In this document: piece after piece, positions 1-9,953 of the stretch
Position numbering within the stretch: the first letter of the stretch is position 1
Layout of the letters: each line of letters starts with the position of its first letter
Origin: Clostridium sp. NkU-1
GTDB lineage: Bacteria > Bacillota_A > Clostridia > Lachnospirales > Lachnospiraceae
Assembly (NCBI GenBank): GCA_001312405.1
Contig: BBDR01000007.1
Location: forward strand, 124,001-188,000
DNA length: 64,000 nt
Reading direction: 5' to 3'
Notes under the pieces: model-generated
Seen by the model: only the letters and a program-made list of their open reading frames with translations
What the model was told of the DNA's origin: nothing
Databases searched by the model: none
Made by a program: the position numbers and the translations under genes

Positions 1-2
1 GC

Positions 3-479
3 CACAAACAAATTCTTATGCTGGCAGGGGAAAAAGAGGATCCTAATGCGGGTGAGCCCCGTTTAAGAGGCTATCTGGAAGCGTTGAAAAAGCATGGGAT
101 CGAACCGGACCCCTCTCTCATAAGGCATGGTGGTTACCGGCTTAAGAGAGGGTATGAGGATATGAGCCGCTTTCTTCTGGAGGGGAAAAAAATATCCGCA
201 CTATTTGCCGTATCCGATGAAGTTGCAATCGGTGCGGTGAAAGCTTTGTTTGAGCATCAGATCAGAGTACCAGAGGATGTTTCTGTTTTTGGATTTGATG
301 GGATCGAGATGATCCATTATTCAGAGCCAACAATAAGCAGTATTTCACAACCGTTTTATGAGTTGGGGAGCGAGGCTGCAAAAATCCTTATGTGCTGTAT
401 GAAGGAAGGGAAGGGTAACGTGCATAAGGTTCTTCCTTTTCAGTTGGTTGAAAATAAGTCGGTGACTGATCGCAGGTAA
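3..479 (+). CDS. LacI-family transcriptional regulator, C-terminal part
   Basis: The reading frame is open from the first bases of the window, so the gene starts upstream and only the sugar-binding half is seen. The segment ALFAVSDEVAIGAVKAL followed by VSVFGFDGIEM and ISSISQPFYELG is the typical end of the periplasmic-binding-like effector domain of LacI/GalR regulators. No DNA-binding helix-turn-helix is in view. It lies 49 bases upstream of a GH65 phosphorylase gene, and a perfect palindrome between the two is a likely operator, so it probably represses the downstream sugar operon in response to the imported sugar or its phosphate. The ligand cannot be told from sequence. Confidence 0.85.
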   Translation, partial: HKQILMLAGEKEDPNAGEPRLRGYLEALKKHGIEPDPSLIRHGGYRLKRGYEDMSRFLLEGKKISALFAVSDEVAIGAVKALFEHQIRVPEDVSVFGFDGIEMIHYSEPTISSISQPFYELGSEAAKILMCCMKEGKGNVHKVLPFQLVENKSVTDRR

Positions 480-495
480 AAATCTTAGTCAAAAA

Positions 496-507
496 TGAAA
501 CGTTTCA
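496..507. promoter_or_regulatory. LacI-type operator palindrome
   Basis: TGAAACGTTTCA is a perfect 12-base palindrome with the central CG of LacI/GalR/CcpA operators. It lies just before the GGAGG ribosome site (516-520) of the phosphorylase gene and just after the LacI-family gene. Either the local regulator or CcpA could bind it. Confidence 0.6.
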
Positions 508-528
508 AGTTTTTTGGAGGTCATTAAA

Positions 529-2848
529 TTGAATAGTCAAATCAATAGTTGGAAAATTGCAGAACAGAAATTTGAGCTTAAACAGAATGCTGTTCAGGAA
601 TCTTTATTTACCCTGGCAAATGGCTTTATCGGAATGCGGGGCGACGGCAGTGAGCGGATTTCTGAGGATTTTAGCAAACCCGGTACTTTTATCAATGGTT
701 TTTTTGAAAAAGCCACGATTCATTATGGGGAGTCGGCTTATGGGTTTGCTAAAAACAAGCAGATCATGCTGAATGTGTGCAATGCAAAGCTGATGGATAT
801 CATGGTGGATGAGGAGGTATTCCACCCGGAGCATTCCCGGATGGAATCCTATTACAGAGAGCTGGATATGAGATCCGGAATTGAGAGAAACCGCATCCTG
901 TGGATCACAAAAACAGGAAAAAGGGTCCTTATAGAAAACAGGAATTTAGTAAGCATGACGCGCAAATTCGTGGCGGGCAGGGAGTGCTGCGTAACGCCTC
1001 TTAATTTTTCCAGCGGAATCAGCATCAGAACTTACTTAGAGAACCGTGTGTACAAAGAAGAAAAAAACAGATGACCCAAGAGTGGAGGAAGGCCTGGGAG
1101 ACGGCGCTTTTACTGTCACAGAGATGAAGCACAAAAACCATTTGGGCAAACCTGCCATGTTCATGAAGCAGTCCACAAAAAGATCCCGGCTGTCCCTTGC
1201 TTGTACGGTCACTGAAACCATATCAGGTGCGGGTAATGCTGCGTGTGAAACAGAGGATAACAAGCTGGTTACAGAATATTCCTTAAATGGAAAAAAAATG
1301 AAGCCATCAAGCTTCAAAGATATATCAGCTACGTTACCAGCCAAAGGGAATTTGAAAATTCCTATGAACAGATTTCAGAGGAGCAGGCTTTTCTTGCTGC
1401 AGAGGCAGGCTTTGAACAGCTGATCCGGGAACAGGCTGACTTTATGGAAGAGTTTTGGAGCCTTGCAGATGTGGTAATCAAAGGAAATGAAACCCTTACC
1501 CAGTCCATACGGTTTAGTTTATTCCAGCTGCTCCAGTCTGTGGGACGTGACTCAGCCACCAGCATTCCGTCAAAGGGTTTAAGCGGAGAGGGTTATGGAG
1601 GGCATTATTTCTGGGAATCAGAAGCTTATATTGCTCCGGTTTTCATGTTTTCCAAAGATGACATTGCCAGAAAAATGCTGGAATACCGCTATACCATACT
1701 GGATAAGGCCAGAGAACAGGCCAGGCTTATGGGCCATGAAAAGGGAGCCTTATATTCATGGAGAAGCATTGACGGAGAAGAGTCTTCCGCATATTTTCCC
1801 GCAGGTTCCGCCCAGTACCATATTAACGGAGATATTGCCTTTGCCATAGTCCGGTACTTAGATGCAACGGAGGATTTTAAGTTCTTAGAAAAATACGGAT
1901 TGGAAATTCTTCTGGAAACCGCCAGGATCTGGACCGATATGGGGCATTATTCCCCGGTAAAAGGCGGAAAGTTCTGCATTGACTGCGTCACAGGTCCTGA
2001 CGAGTATACGGCCCTTGTGAATAATAACTGCTATACCAATTTAATGGCAAGGGAAAATATGTGGAATGCCGTAAAATATGCAGGGCTTTTAAAGGAAAAG
2101 AACGGAAAGAGGTTTCAGGAAATCGCTGAAAAGATCGGTCTGGAACTTAAGGAGCTTGAGGAGTTTCAAAGAGCCGGAGACCAGATGTACATACCCTATG
2201 ACAAAACTCTGCAGATCCATATGCAGGACGATGCCTTTCTCCAGAAAAAGGTGCTGGAATTAAAGACAATCCCTGAGGATCGTTTCCCCCTGCTGCTTCA
2301 TTACCATCCCATGTTTATTTACAGGCATCAGGTCTGCAAGCAGCCGGATTTGCTGCTGGCACAGTTTTTCCTTGCCAACCGGTTTTCCATGGAGGAAAAG
2401 AAACGGGATTTTGACTATTATGAAAAGCTGGCAACTCACGATTCTTCTTTGTCCGTCTGCATTTTTTTCCATTATGGCGGCAGAGACAGGGGATGGGGAC
2501 AAGGCTTATGATTACTTTATGAAATGCATCAGAACAGATCTTGATGATATGCAGAAGAATACAAAGGACGGACTTCATATGGCCAATATGGCCGGAGCCT
2601 GGATGTCCATTGTCCATGGCTTTGCAGGGCTTAGAGCCTGGGAGGGCATGCTTTCTTTTCAGCCGCTGCTTCCGGCTGGACTGGAAGGATATGAATTCTC
2701 CGTAAAATACCGGGGGCAAAGGCTTAATGTGGAGGCGGATAAAAACGGAGTATCCTATCAGATGGTATCTAATGGCAGCCTGACCATAACTCACAATGGC
2801 GAACCGGTGGATCTGGTTCCAGGACAAAACACGTCTTTTGCATGGTAA
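529..2848 (+). CDS. GH65 family disaccharide phosphorylase (frameshifted)
   Basis: Glycoside hydrolase family 65 enzymes split alpha-linked glucosides with phosphate into beta-glucose 1-phosphate and a sugar. TTG at 529 is the preferred start because GGAGG lies 8 bases upstream. Conserved pieces in order are SLFTLANGFIGMRG near residue 25, DPRVEEGL, FWESEAYIAPVF, SAYFPAGSAQYHINGD and GPDEYTALVNNN with the expected catalytic Glu, then the C-terminal beta domain. Restored length is about 773 residues, normal for the family. The frame breaks at A7 (1061-1067), A8 (1291-1298) and T7 (2462-2468); one-base changes give a continuous protein. The next gene, beta-phosphoglucomutase, uses its product. 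Whether the substrate is maltose, kojibiose, nigerose or another glucoside is not decided. Confidence 0.88.
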
Positions 2849-2863
2849 AGGGAAGGAGAACTC

Positions 2864-3526
2864 ATGAGAACCATAAAAACATGTATTTTTGATCTGGATG
2901 GAGTGATATGCGATACAGCCAAATACCACTTTTATGCCTGGAAAACCCTTGCAGACCGGCTTGGAATCATTTTTACCCATAAGGATAACGAAAGGCTTAA
3001 GGGCGTAAGCCGGATGGAATCCCTAGAAATCCTGTTGAGCCTGTCTGATAAAATTTATACAACCGGGGAAAAGCTTGTATTTGCAGAAGAGAAAAACAAA
3101 AACTATGTGGATTATATTACCAAAATGGGAAAGGATGAAGTCCTTCCCGGTGTTACAGAGTTTTTGGAATACTGTAGGGAACAGGGGATAAAAACTGCTC
3201 TGGGATCTGTGAGCAGGAATGCCGAAACCATTCTAAAACGGCTGGAGCTGGAGCCATACTTTGACGCGGTGATTGACGGGACAAAGGTGGTAAATGCAAA
3301 GCCTGATCCTGAAGTATTTTTAAAGGGAGCGGCTGAGACAGGTGCAAAACCGGAAGAATGCGTGGTGTTTGAAGACGCATTTACAGGAATCCAGGCGGCA
3401 AAAGCAGCTGGAATGCCGGCAGTAGGGATCGGAGATGCAAAAGTGCTTTCCAATGCTGATTTTGTGATCAGGGGGTTTGAGGAGATAAGGGCCCAACAGC
3501 TTATTGCAAGAATAAGGCAATTTTAA
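2864..3526 (+). CDS. pgmB: Beta-phosphoglucomutase
   Basis: This is a HAD-superfamily enzyme that turns beta-glucose 1-phosphate into glucose 6-phosphate. The N-terminal DLDGVICDTAKYHFYAW holds the nucleophile and acid/base Asp pair and the cap-domain start; ALGSVSRN is motif II, the Lys of NAKPDPEVF motif III, and FEDAFTGIQAAKAAGM motif IV. The 220-residue length is typical and the frame is intact. A GGAAGGAG ribosome site precedes the ATG, and only 15 bases separate it from the GH65 gene, the standard pairing that feeds phosphorolysis products into glycolysis. Confidence 0.93.
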   Translation: MRTIKTCIFDLDGVICDTAKYHFYAWKTLADRLGIIFTHKDNERLKGVSRMESLEILLSLSDKIYTTGEKLVFAEEKNKNYVDYITKMGKDEVLPGVTEFLEYCREQGIKTALGSVSRNAETILKRLELEPYFDAVIDGTKVVNAKPDPEVFLKGAAETGAKPEECVVFEDAFTGIQAAKAAGMPAVGIGDAKVLSNADFVIRGFEEIRAQQLIARIRQF

Positions 3527-3542
3527 AGGAGGGAAATGAAAC

Positions 3543-4256
3543 ATGTATTCTGTAATTGAAACACATTTTCATACCATTGCATCGGGACATGCCTACAGCA
3601 CCGTGCTGGAAGGTGTGGCCTATGCAAAAAAATATGGGATGAAGGGACTGGCAATCACGGATCATGGCCCGGAAATGCCTGGAGGAGCTCATTTATGGCA
3701 TTTTGGAAACCAGGGTGCAATGGGAGGGGAAATCGACGGCATTAAGATCATCAAAGGCGTGGAAGCAACATCATGAACTTTGACGGAGACCTGGATATTC
3801 CGGAGGAATTTTTAAGGAAGCTGGACTGGGTGATTGCCTCTTACCACATCACCTGCTGCCAGCCGGGAACAGTGGAGGATCATACAAAAGGGTACATCAA
3901 TGTGATCCACAACCCTTATGTAGATGTTCTGGGGCATTCAGGAAATGATGATTATGTTTATGATTACGAGCAGGTGATCCTGGAAGCCAAAAAGTACAAC
4001 AAGCTCATAGAGATCAACAACCATTCTTCCATTGGAAGGCCAGGTTCAAAGGAGAGATGCCCCATTATCGCCAAATTGTGCAAAAAAACACGGAGTTCCT
4101 GTTGTGGTAGGAACGGATGCCCATTTTGCAACTAAGATAGGGAAAATTGATCTGGCAATGGAAATGCTCAATGACATTGGATTCCCGGAAGAGCTGATTT
4201 TAAATCTGGATGAAAACCGGTTTTATCAATATCTTAACAGCCGAAAAAAAACCTGA
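3543..4256 (+). CDS. PHP-domain phosphoesterase, YcdX-like (frameshifted)
   Basis: A cytoplasmic metal-dependent hydrolase of the PHP family. Metal-ligand motifs are seen in order: ETHFHT near the N-terminus, AITDHGPEM, VIASYHITC, VLGHSGND, EINNHS and VVGTDAHF near the C-terminus. An AAGGAGG site precedes the ATG. The frame breaks near 3770, where one extra A would give the expected EANIMNFDG, and at an A7 run at 4082-4088. Restored length is about 238 residues, normal for the group. Relatives are often called phosphatases of unknown substrate. Its place after pgmB suggests a sugar-phosphate housekeeping role, but that is inference. Confidence 0.78.
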
Positions 4257-4336
4257 ATAATTTCTTTTGTGCATTCTATTGAAAATGCATATGAGATTTT
4301 AATAAAAAACTTTTATCATATGAGGAGGAGCAAACT

Positions 4337-5636
4337 ATGAAATCCAAAAGAGTATTGGCATCAATTGTGGCAGCAGTGACAGCAACATCATTTGTACTGT
4401 TAGGATGTGCCGGGGCAGGAGCAAAGAAGACGGAAACCACTGAGGCAAACCAGGGTGAGACTGCAAAGGCAGAGGAAACAAAGGCAAAAAAGGCGGAAAA
4501 CGTCACCTTGAATTTTGCCATCCCTCTGGCAGAAGAGGAGTGGCAGGTGTTCCGGGAGGAGGTATTCAAGCCGTTTGAAGAGGAAACAGGGATCAAGATC
4601 AATGGAATCCAGATGGAAAACAAGGACATGGAGAACAAGCTGGAAGCTCTTAAGCAGGCTGGAAAGCATGATATCGATATCTTTGCACCAAGCACCGTGT
4701 ATCTTCCCGGCATCATTGACAAGGGACTGGCAGAGGATTTGACAGGAATTATTACTATTCCAACGGAAATCCCGGAAAACTTATATTCTGATTACCAGTT
4801 TGACGGCAAAGTACAGTTCGTGCCCCTGCGCCCCAATGTGCAGACCAACTATTATTACAAGGACAGGTTTGAAAAGTATGGGCTGGAAGCGCCTAAGACA
4901 TGGGATGACCTTTTAAATGTGGCAAAGAAATTCTATGAAGAAGAAGGCGTTGGCCGGGTTGCCATCCAGGCAAATTCAGGATCAGCCTTACCATTACTGC
5001 AATTGAATTTATCCGCTCAGCAGGCGGCGATCCCCTGGTGTTAAATGATGAAGGTTCTGTAAAAGCATTTACCTTCCTTCAGCAGCTGTGGCCTTATTTG
5101 TCTCCGGAATCAAAGAGAGCTGATTTTAACGTGATCAATGAACTTCTGTCCACGGAATCCATTTACTATGGCGCCAACTGGCCGTACTGTGCCAATGTAG
5201 TGGTAAAGGACGGGAGCAAAGACCAGGTGGTTTCCTATGTTGGATTTGAAGGTCCTAAAGGTATTTCAAAGGTTACAACAACAACGGTAATGGGAATTAC
5301 AAACGGAACGCCTCATAAAGAAGAAGCAATCCAGTTTTTAGAGTATTTAATGTCAGATAAAGTTCAGAATGCCTTATTTACAAAACTGGGCTGGGCTCCG
5401 GCGCGGACGATGCCTTTGGAGAAATTGAAGAATGGCAGAAACCGTTTGTAGAAGATGTTCAGGAAGCTCTTAAGTTTGCACAGTCAAGACCTATCGTTTC
5501 CTACTGGTCAGATGTGGACAAAGCTATCAATGATGCATTTAAGGACATTGTTATTGATGGAAAAGAAGATGTACAGGGAATCTTAAATGGTTATCATGAT
5601 CAGATTGAAGCAGCAAAAGCGCAGAAAAGTAAGTAA
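4337..5636 (+). CDS. ABC sugar transporter substrate-binding lipoprotein (frameshifted)
   Basis: The N-terminus is a lipoprotein signal: a basic start, a hydrophobic stretch and the lipobox VLLGC, followed by a charged A/K/E linker. The rest resembles family 1 extracellular solute-binding proteins (MalE-like): KINGIQMENKDMENKLEALKQAG, then FVPLRPNVQTNYYYKD, and the later GGDPLVLNDEGSVKAF and MGITNGTPHKEEAIQFLEY. The frame breaks near 4985 and near 5413, where one missing G would restore it. Restored length is about 433 residues. A GAGGAGG site lies before the ATG. It delivers sugar to the two permeases downstream. No ABC ATPase is present, so a shared MsmX-type ATPase is likely used. Confidence 0.88.
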
Positions 5637-5696
5637 GACAGGTGTTGGTCCGCCTTCTCTTCTTCGCTGAAGACTGAAAGAAAAACGTCTTTCAAC

Positions 5697-5795
5697 CCTC
5701 CTGATGAATCAGCTGGATATGCAGGCATATTCCCTTGGTTTATCAGGAGGCAAATGAGGAATCCGGCAGTCAGAAAGGAATGGTTTTATGAATGA
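5697..5795 (+). promoter_or_regulatory. Hairpin with occluded ribosome site and a 13-codon mini-ORF
   Basis: CCTCCTGAT (5697-5705) pairs perfectly with ATCAGGAGG (5742-5750). The 3' arm contains an AGGAGG ribosome site three bases before an ATG (5754) that opens a 13-residue reading frame ending at 5795, overlapping the permease start at 5788. The arrangement could lower or condition translation of the permeases relative to the binding protein by translational coupling. The pairing is visible; the function is inference. Confidence 0.4.
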
Positions 5796-6675
5796 GTCAG
5801 TGAAGCCACAGAGAGAACTGAAGAAATTTTTAAAGAAAAATGGGTTTAATATTCTGCTTGTACTACCGCTTGTTATATTTATTTTCAGTTTTACCATTGT
5901 TCCGATTATGCAAACCATTGAAATCAGTTTCAAGGACCAATCTACCTCTGCCTGGTCACTGTATAATTATAAAAGCGTAATTACCAGAGGGATTTTTGGG
6001 GAGGCGATTTTCAATACACTTGCAATCACTGTCATAGGCCTGATGCTGCAGATGAGCCTGGGGTATCTCATTGCAACCATGCTTCGGAAAACTTTTGTGG
6101 GCAAAGGGCTTGCCAGGACACTGGTACTCCTTCCAATGGGAGTTCCCACCATGGTATCCGGCGTGGCCATGCTGTATTTGTTCAGCACTTCCGGATATAT
6201 CAATGAGGTGCTTTACCGCATCAATGCTGCTCCCATTCCCATAGACTGGACGGCAACAAAGCTGCGAAGCCTGCTTGTGATCGCAGTGGCAGACAGCTGG
6301 AAGGTAATGCCAATGGTTGTAATGCTTTTTCTGGCAGGGCTGGAAGCCATACCAGGAGAGCTTTATGAGGCTGCCAACGTGGACGGTGCAGGACCATGGA
6401 TAAATTTTACCACATTACAATGCCTCAGTTAAAAGCAACGGTGACCATGACGGTTTTAACCAGGGTGGTGGATCTTTTAAGGATCTTTGAGCTGCCCAAG
6501 GTTTTAGTGGGACAGAGCACCCCATTTCTAGCAACCATTGCCTATGAGGAGTATTCTTATAATAATATTGGGAATTCAGCTGTTGCATCCACTTTGCTGC
6601 TGATGATTATCCTCATGGTTGTTTCGGCGTACATGTTTTTTTGCAGAACGGGAAAAGAAGGTGAACAAAGCATGA
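5788..6675 (+). CDS. ABC sugar transporter permease 1, MalF-like (frameshifted)
   Basis: An inner-membrane permease of the MalF/UgpA class with several hydrophobic segments. The EAA loop, which contacts the ATPase, reads YEAANVDGAGPW and continues in another frame as KFYHITMPQL. The frame changes near 6395 and again at a T7 run (6636-6642). With six T the protein ends in a lysine-rich tail and a TGA at 6673-6675, giving about 295 residues. That stop overlaps the ATG of the second permease by four bases (ATGA). As sequenced, the two permeases falsely appear joined in one frame. Confidence 0.85.
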
Positions 6676-7486
6676 AAAAGGGCATGAAAAAAGCACTGTT
6701 TTATGGGGCCATGATTTTAATCTGTTTTATCATGATAAGCCCGGTATATATTTTGGCCAAGGTGTCTTTCAGTATCAAGTCTGAGGTATTGACACAGCAT
6801 CCCACCCTGCTGCTCCATAACCCTACACTGGAGCACTGGGGAAATGTGTTCCGGGCAGGAAATTTATGGGCACCCTTAAAACGCAGCCTGCTGGTTTCAA
6901 CAGGAACTACTTTGCTGTCCCTGTTGATCGTGGTTCCGGCTTCCTATGTGGTTTCCAGAATGTCAAAGAAGATCCGGTATCTGTTCATCCTGTCCCTGTT
7001 TTTTTACCAGAATGATCCCAAGTGTGGCCATAGCCCTTCCTATCTCTGTCACTTTCATTAAAATGAACTTAACAGACACGGTACAGGGATTGATCCTTGC
7101 CAATATGATCAGCCAGATCCCTTTTATGGCGTGGATTTTAGTTTCTTCCTTTTCCGGCATTCCCGTTACCCTTGATGAGGCGGCTGCCATTGACGGGGCA
7201 GGCAAGTTCCAGATCATACAAAAGGTGATTCTGCGTAGCCATGCAGGGAATTGCGGTAGCTGCCATGTATGTGTGGCTGAATGCATGGAATGAATTTACT
7301 TATGCCATGTATTTATCCACCAATTCCAAAACACTGCCTCTTATGATCTATTATTATGTATCAAGAGGAAGCGTATTTGAGCGGGCGGCCTATTCCACCA
7401 TTCTGGCCATACCGGTAATACTGGTTACATTTGTACTGCAAAGATATTTAAAGCCTGATTATTTAAGCGGTTCTGTTAAGGGTTAA
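6672..7486 (+). CDS. ABC sugar transporter permease 2, MalG-like (frameshifted)
   Basis: Second membrane subunit of the importer, MalG/UgpE class. It starts MKKGMKKALFYGAMIL, has a periplasmic segment, and contains the EAA loop LDEAAAIDGAGKFQIIQKVILR. The end, YLKPDYLSGSVKG, is typical for family C-termini. Frame breaks occur at T7 (6999-7005) and near 7240. Restored length is about 271 residues. Its start overlaps the stop of permease 1, so the two are translationally coupled. Confidence 0.86.
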
Positions 7487-7553
7487 GGGAATAAGATGTT
7501 TTTGGAAAATTTGAAAATATTAAACGATCTAAATGAAGTATAAGGGAGCTATC

Positions 7554-7796
7554 ATGGGCTTTCTGGCGATTTTATGCTCCATCCAGGTTCTTCACGCAAT
7601 TGACGGCAAGATATACAGCAATTCCAGGATCCTGTGGGATTATCTGGAGCTGGACAACGTGAGAAATATGCGCAGCCTCCTGACTTATGCCAGAAGTCAG
7701 GAAATCGAATTGAGCAATCTGGAACTGATCAGCCAGAAGCAGAATGAGCTTGATATGATCGGCCTGATCACCACGGTCAGGGTAAAGGAATGGTAA
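7554..7796 (+). CDS. Small protein, possible MgtC/SapB C-terminal fragment
   Basis: An 80-residue frame starting at ATG 7554, which has AAGGGA six bases upstream; an ATG at 7533 in the same frame is less well placed. It begins with a short hydrophobic stretch and then reads HAIDGKIYSNSRILWDYLEL and RSLLTYARSQEIELSNLELI. The pattern recalls the cytosolic C-terminal domain of MgtC/SapB membrane proteins without the membrane part, so it may be a remnant. I do not assign a function. It sits between the sugar operon and an AT-rich ParA locus, a likely junction of unrelated segments. Confidence 0.35.
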   Translation: MGFLAILCSIQVLHAIDGKIYSNSRILWDYLELDNVRNMRSLLTYARSQEIELSNLELISQKQNELDMIGLITTVRVKEW

Positions 7797-7933
7797 GAAG
7801 AAAAGCTCTTTTTTCAGGTGGAAATGCGATTGCCTGGGGAGGGGGCTTTTTTGAATTTCTGATTAAGCATAGGGTTGGGGTGCTCATGACTGTCAGGTTT
7901 GCCATTTCTATATAATTGATCATAACAAAACAG

Positions 7934-7962
7934 TGGCAACCTATAGGCCTTTTTGGTATAAT
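7934..7962 (+). promoter_or_regulatory. Promoter of the ParA-like gene
   Basis: A perfect TATAAT (7957-7962) lies 34 bases before the ATG at 7996. The -35 candidate 17 bases upstream, TGGCAA, is weak. Confidence 0.45.
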
Positions 7963-7995
7963 GTAGTAAATAGTAATAAAATGGGGGAATAATTT

Positions 7996-8908
7996 ATGAG
8001 CGATGATACGAAGATAATATTTGTGGGAAATTATAAAGGCGGAGTTGGTAAGACGACAAGTGTTTTAAACTTTGCAGAGCATTTAGCCAAAAAGGATAAA
8101 AAAAGTGCTGGTATTGGACTTAGATCCACAAAGTTCTTTAAGTGAAATTTTAGTTAAAAATAACGGAGCTGTTTTAAAGGATCTGGAGGATGAAAGAACT
8201 TTAAATTATGTTTTTGATTTAAATATAAGTACAATAAAAAAATACAAAAGTATGAAATTGAAGTTCAACAGAAAGATCATTCAAGTATATAAGAAGGATG
8301 ACTTCCAGTATGACTTTATTGCTTCCAGTTTATTTTACAGAGACCACATGGGATTAGATGAATTGGCAATTAAAATGGAAGATACTATGGAATATCTTTC
8401 AATTTTAAAAAATTATTTGGATTCCATTCTGGATGAGAATCGTTATGATTTTGTTCTGATTGATTGTCCGCCGTCAAATAATTTAATTACAAGGTCTGCT
8501 TTTCTTCTTTCCGATTATTATGTAATCCCTACGGTTTTAGATGGGATCAGCTCTAACGGGGTGGCACACTACATAAATACCATAAATGAGACATATCATA
8601 TGTACTGTGTACATTCCAATGACTTCATGCTGGCAAAACACTATTTTGGAAAGAAACCCAAACTGATTGGAGTTTTTTGTACTTTTATAAGAGGACAAGT
8701 AAATTATAATGCAGCAACAAAGGAATTAGAGGATACTTTGACAAAGAACTGCAGAGCTGAAGAAATTCATTTTTTTAAGGAAGAGATTAATAATTACATC
8801 GATATTGCTAGAAGTACGGAGATCGGTGAAGCATCAAAGGCAAGAAATGATTATGAGCTGTTAACTGACAGCATTCTCAGGCGTCTGGAAGAGATTCAGG
8901 ACGCATGA
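7996..8908 (+). CDS. ParA/Soj/MinD-type P-loop ATPase (frameshifted)
   Basis: The N-terminus holds the deviant Walker A loop KGGVGKTT near residue 15, then VLVLDLDPQSS (the second conserved Asp strand) and YDFVLIDCPPSN (Walker B region). These are the marks of ParA/Soj ATPases that position DNA or protein cargo. The frame breaks at A7 (8098-8104); with six A it reads KKVLVLDLDPQ. Restored length is about 303 residues. The gene is clearly more AT-rich than the sugar and fermentation genes around it. A small gene overlaps its end (ATGA), but no ParB or centromere-like repeat is seen. It may be a remnant of a plasmid or integrative element. Confidence 0.8.
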
Positions 8909-8935
8909 CTGAGCAGTATATAAGCAACGGAGATG

Positions 8936-9345
8936 ATGAATATGTGTATTACCAGGAACCAGATCAAAGAATTAAAAGAGGTGATAGACGGAATTAATTC
9001 TTTTGAAGATGAGAAGGAAAGAACCGACTTTTTGAATAATCATGTGGAAGATGTTGACTTATTTATGTCAGCCTTAAGAAGCATCAATAAGAAAAAGCTG
9101 AGCCTGTAAAGGAGAGAAAGACTGGGAAGGCAGCGGTAAAGTATGGACAAAATGAGGTCATTGATATTTTTAAAAATAACAAGTTGGAGTCTATTATCAG
9201 TGAATATTCCTTAAATGAATTGTCAGATATGTATGTTGCGATTTTTAATTCAACCCCAATTTCGTCTTTTAAGAAAGCAAGGATTGCCCAAACAATAAAT
9301 AATTATTTATATGCCATGGACAGAGCCAGCGAATTGCTTCATTAA
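8936..9345 (+). CDS. Small partner protein of the ParA-like ATPase, unknown family (frameshifted)
   Basis: An ACGGAG site precedes ATG 8936. The first frame runs 57 codons and ends at 9109. Adding one A to the A5 run at 9092-9096 joins it to a second frame reaching TAA 9343-9345, for about 136 residues. The N-terminal half is acidic and helical, with NQIKELKEVIDGINSFEDEK; the second half has FKNNKLESIISEYSLNELSD. I do not recognise the family. Position directly after the ATPase suggests an adaptor or regulator, as ParB-like or MinE-like partners are placed. A shorter alternative starting at 8905 overlaps the ATPase stop. Confidence 0.5.
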
Positions 9346-9431
9346 GGAACATGGGAAATCCATTCATAAGAAAATACAATTCTACGCACACAATGGAAAA
9401 ATAAGAATTTTCGGATTTATATTAAAGCTGA

Positions 9432-9468
9432 AAAAAACGCTCATTTCTAAGGAAATGCAGCGTTTTTT
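9432..9468. terminator. Bidirectional-type terminator after the ParA locus
   Basis: AAAAAACGCT (9432-9441) pairs with AGCGTTTTTT (9459-9468), a stem flanked by A and T tracts, about 87 bases after the small gene. It closes the AT-rich unit. Confidence 0.75.
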
Positions 9469-9596
9469 ATTGAAGAAAATAAAGCCAAAATATCTCCTAA
9501 ATATTTGATAATATATAATAATAAGAACTATTATTATGCTAGAAATACAAAATTATTTCATTTAAAGAAATATATATTACATTCATAAAAATATTC

Positions 9597-9624
9597 TTGA
9601 CATTAAGCAAAAATGTGCTAAAAT
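9597..9624 (+). promoter_or_regulatory. Promoter of the PTS permease gene
   Basis: TTGACA (9597-9602), 16-base spacer, TAAAAT (9619-9624). It lies about 330 bases before the PTS gene, so a long leader would be transcribed. Confidence 0.6.
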
Positions 9625-9639
9625 TAATTTCATAAGAAA

Positions 9640-9953
9640 ATATTTTTATTACAAACGTAAATAAAAGCTTTCACATACTGATATTCCTGGCTATGGATTA
9701 AGATGCAAAAGATTGATACCGTATCTGATTTTAAGATATGACAGGTGATCTGCTTCACAAGGAAATTAAACAGAAGGCAGCATCAGTATTTTCAGCATTC
9801 ACCATATGATCTGCATTTATGGGGAAAAGCCTGGCATTTTTATAGAGGTAGTTGTTTGGGCTGCCACAGGCCTTCACTGTTTCTTTTGATTCTGTGTTTC
9901 CGGCCAAAGGAGCCGGAAACTGGGGATAAACAATATAATGAGGAGGATTTACC
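9640..9953 (+). promoter_or_regulatory. Long untranslated leader with a stable hairpin
   Basis: No convincing gene lies here. GTTTCCGGC (9896-9904) pairs perfectly with GCCGGAAAC (9912-9920) around a seven-base loop, 33 bases before the PTS start. It lacks a following T run, so it is not an ordinary terminator. Glucose-type PTS genes are often controlled by leader RNA antitermination; I do not see a clear matching terminator/antiterminator pair here. Confidence 0.35.

Noticed and set aside
2315..2980. A 221-codon minus-strand frame
   Set aside because: It lies opposite the end of the GH65 gene and the start of pgmB, which have clear family motifs. Such antisense frames recur throughout the window as shadows.
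9311..9508. A 65-codon frame after the small partner gene of the ParA-like ATPase
   Set aside because: It overlaps the restored partner gene in another frame and runs through the terminator stem at 9432-9468.
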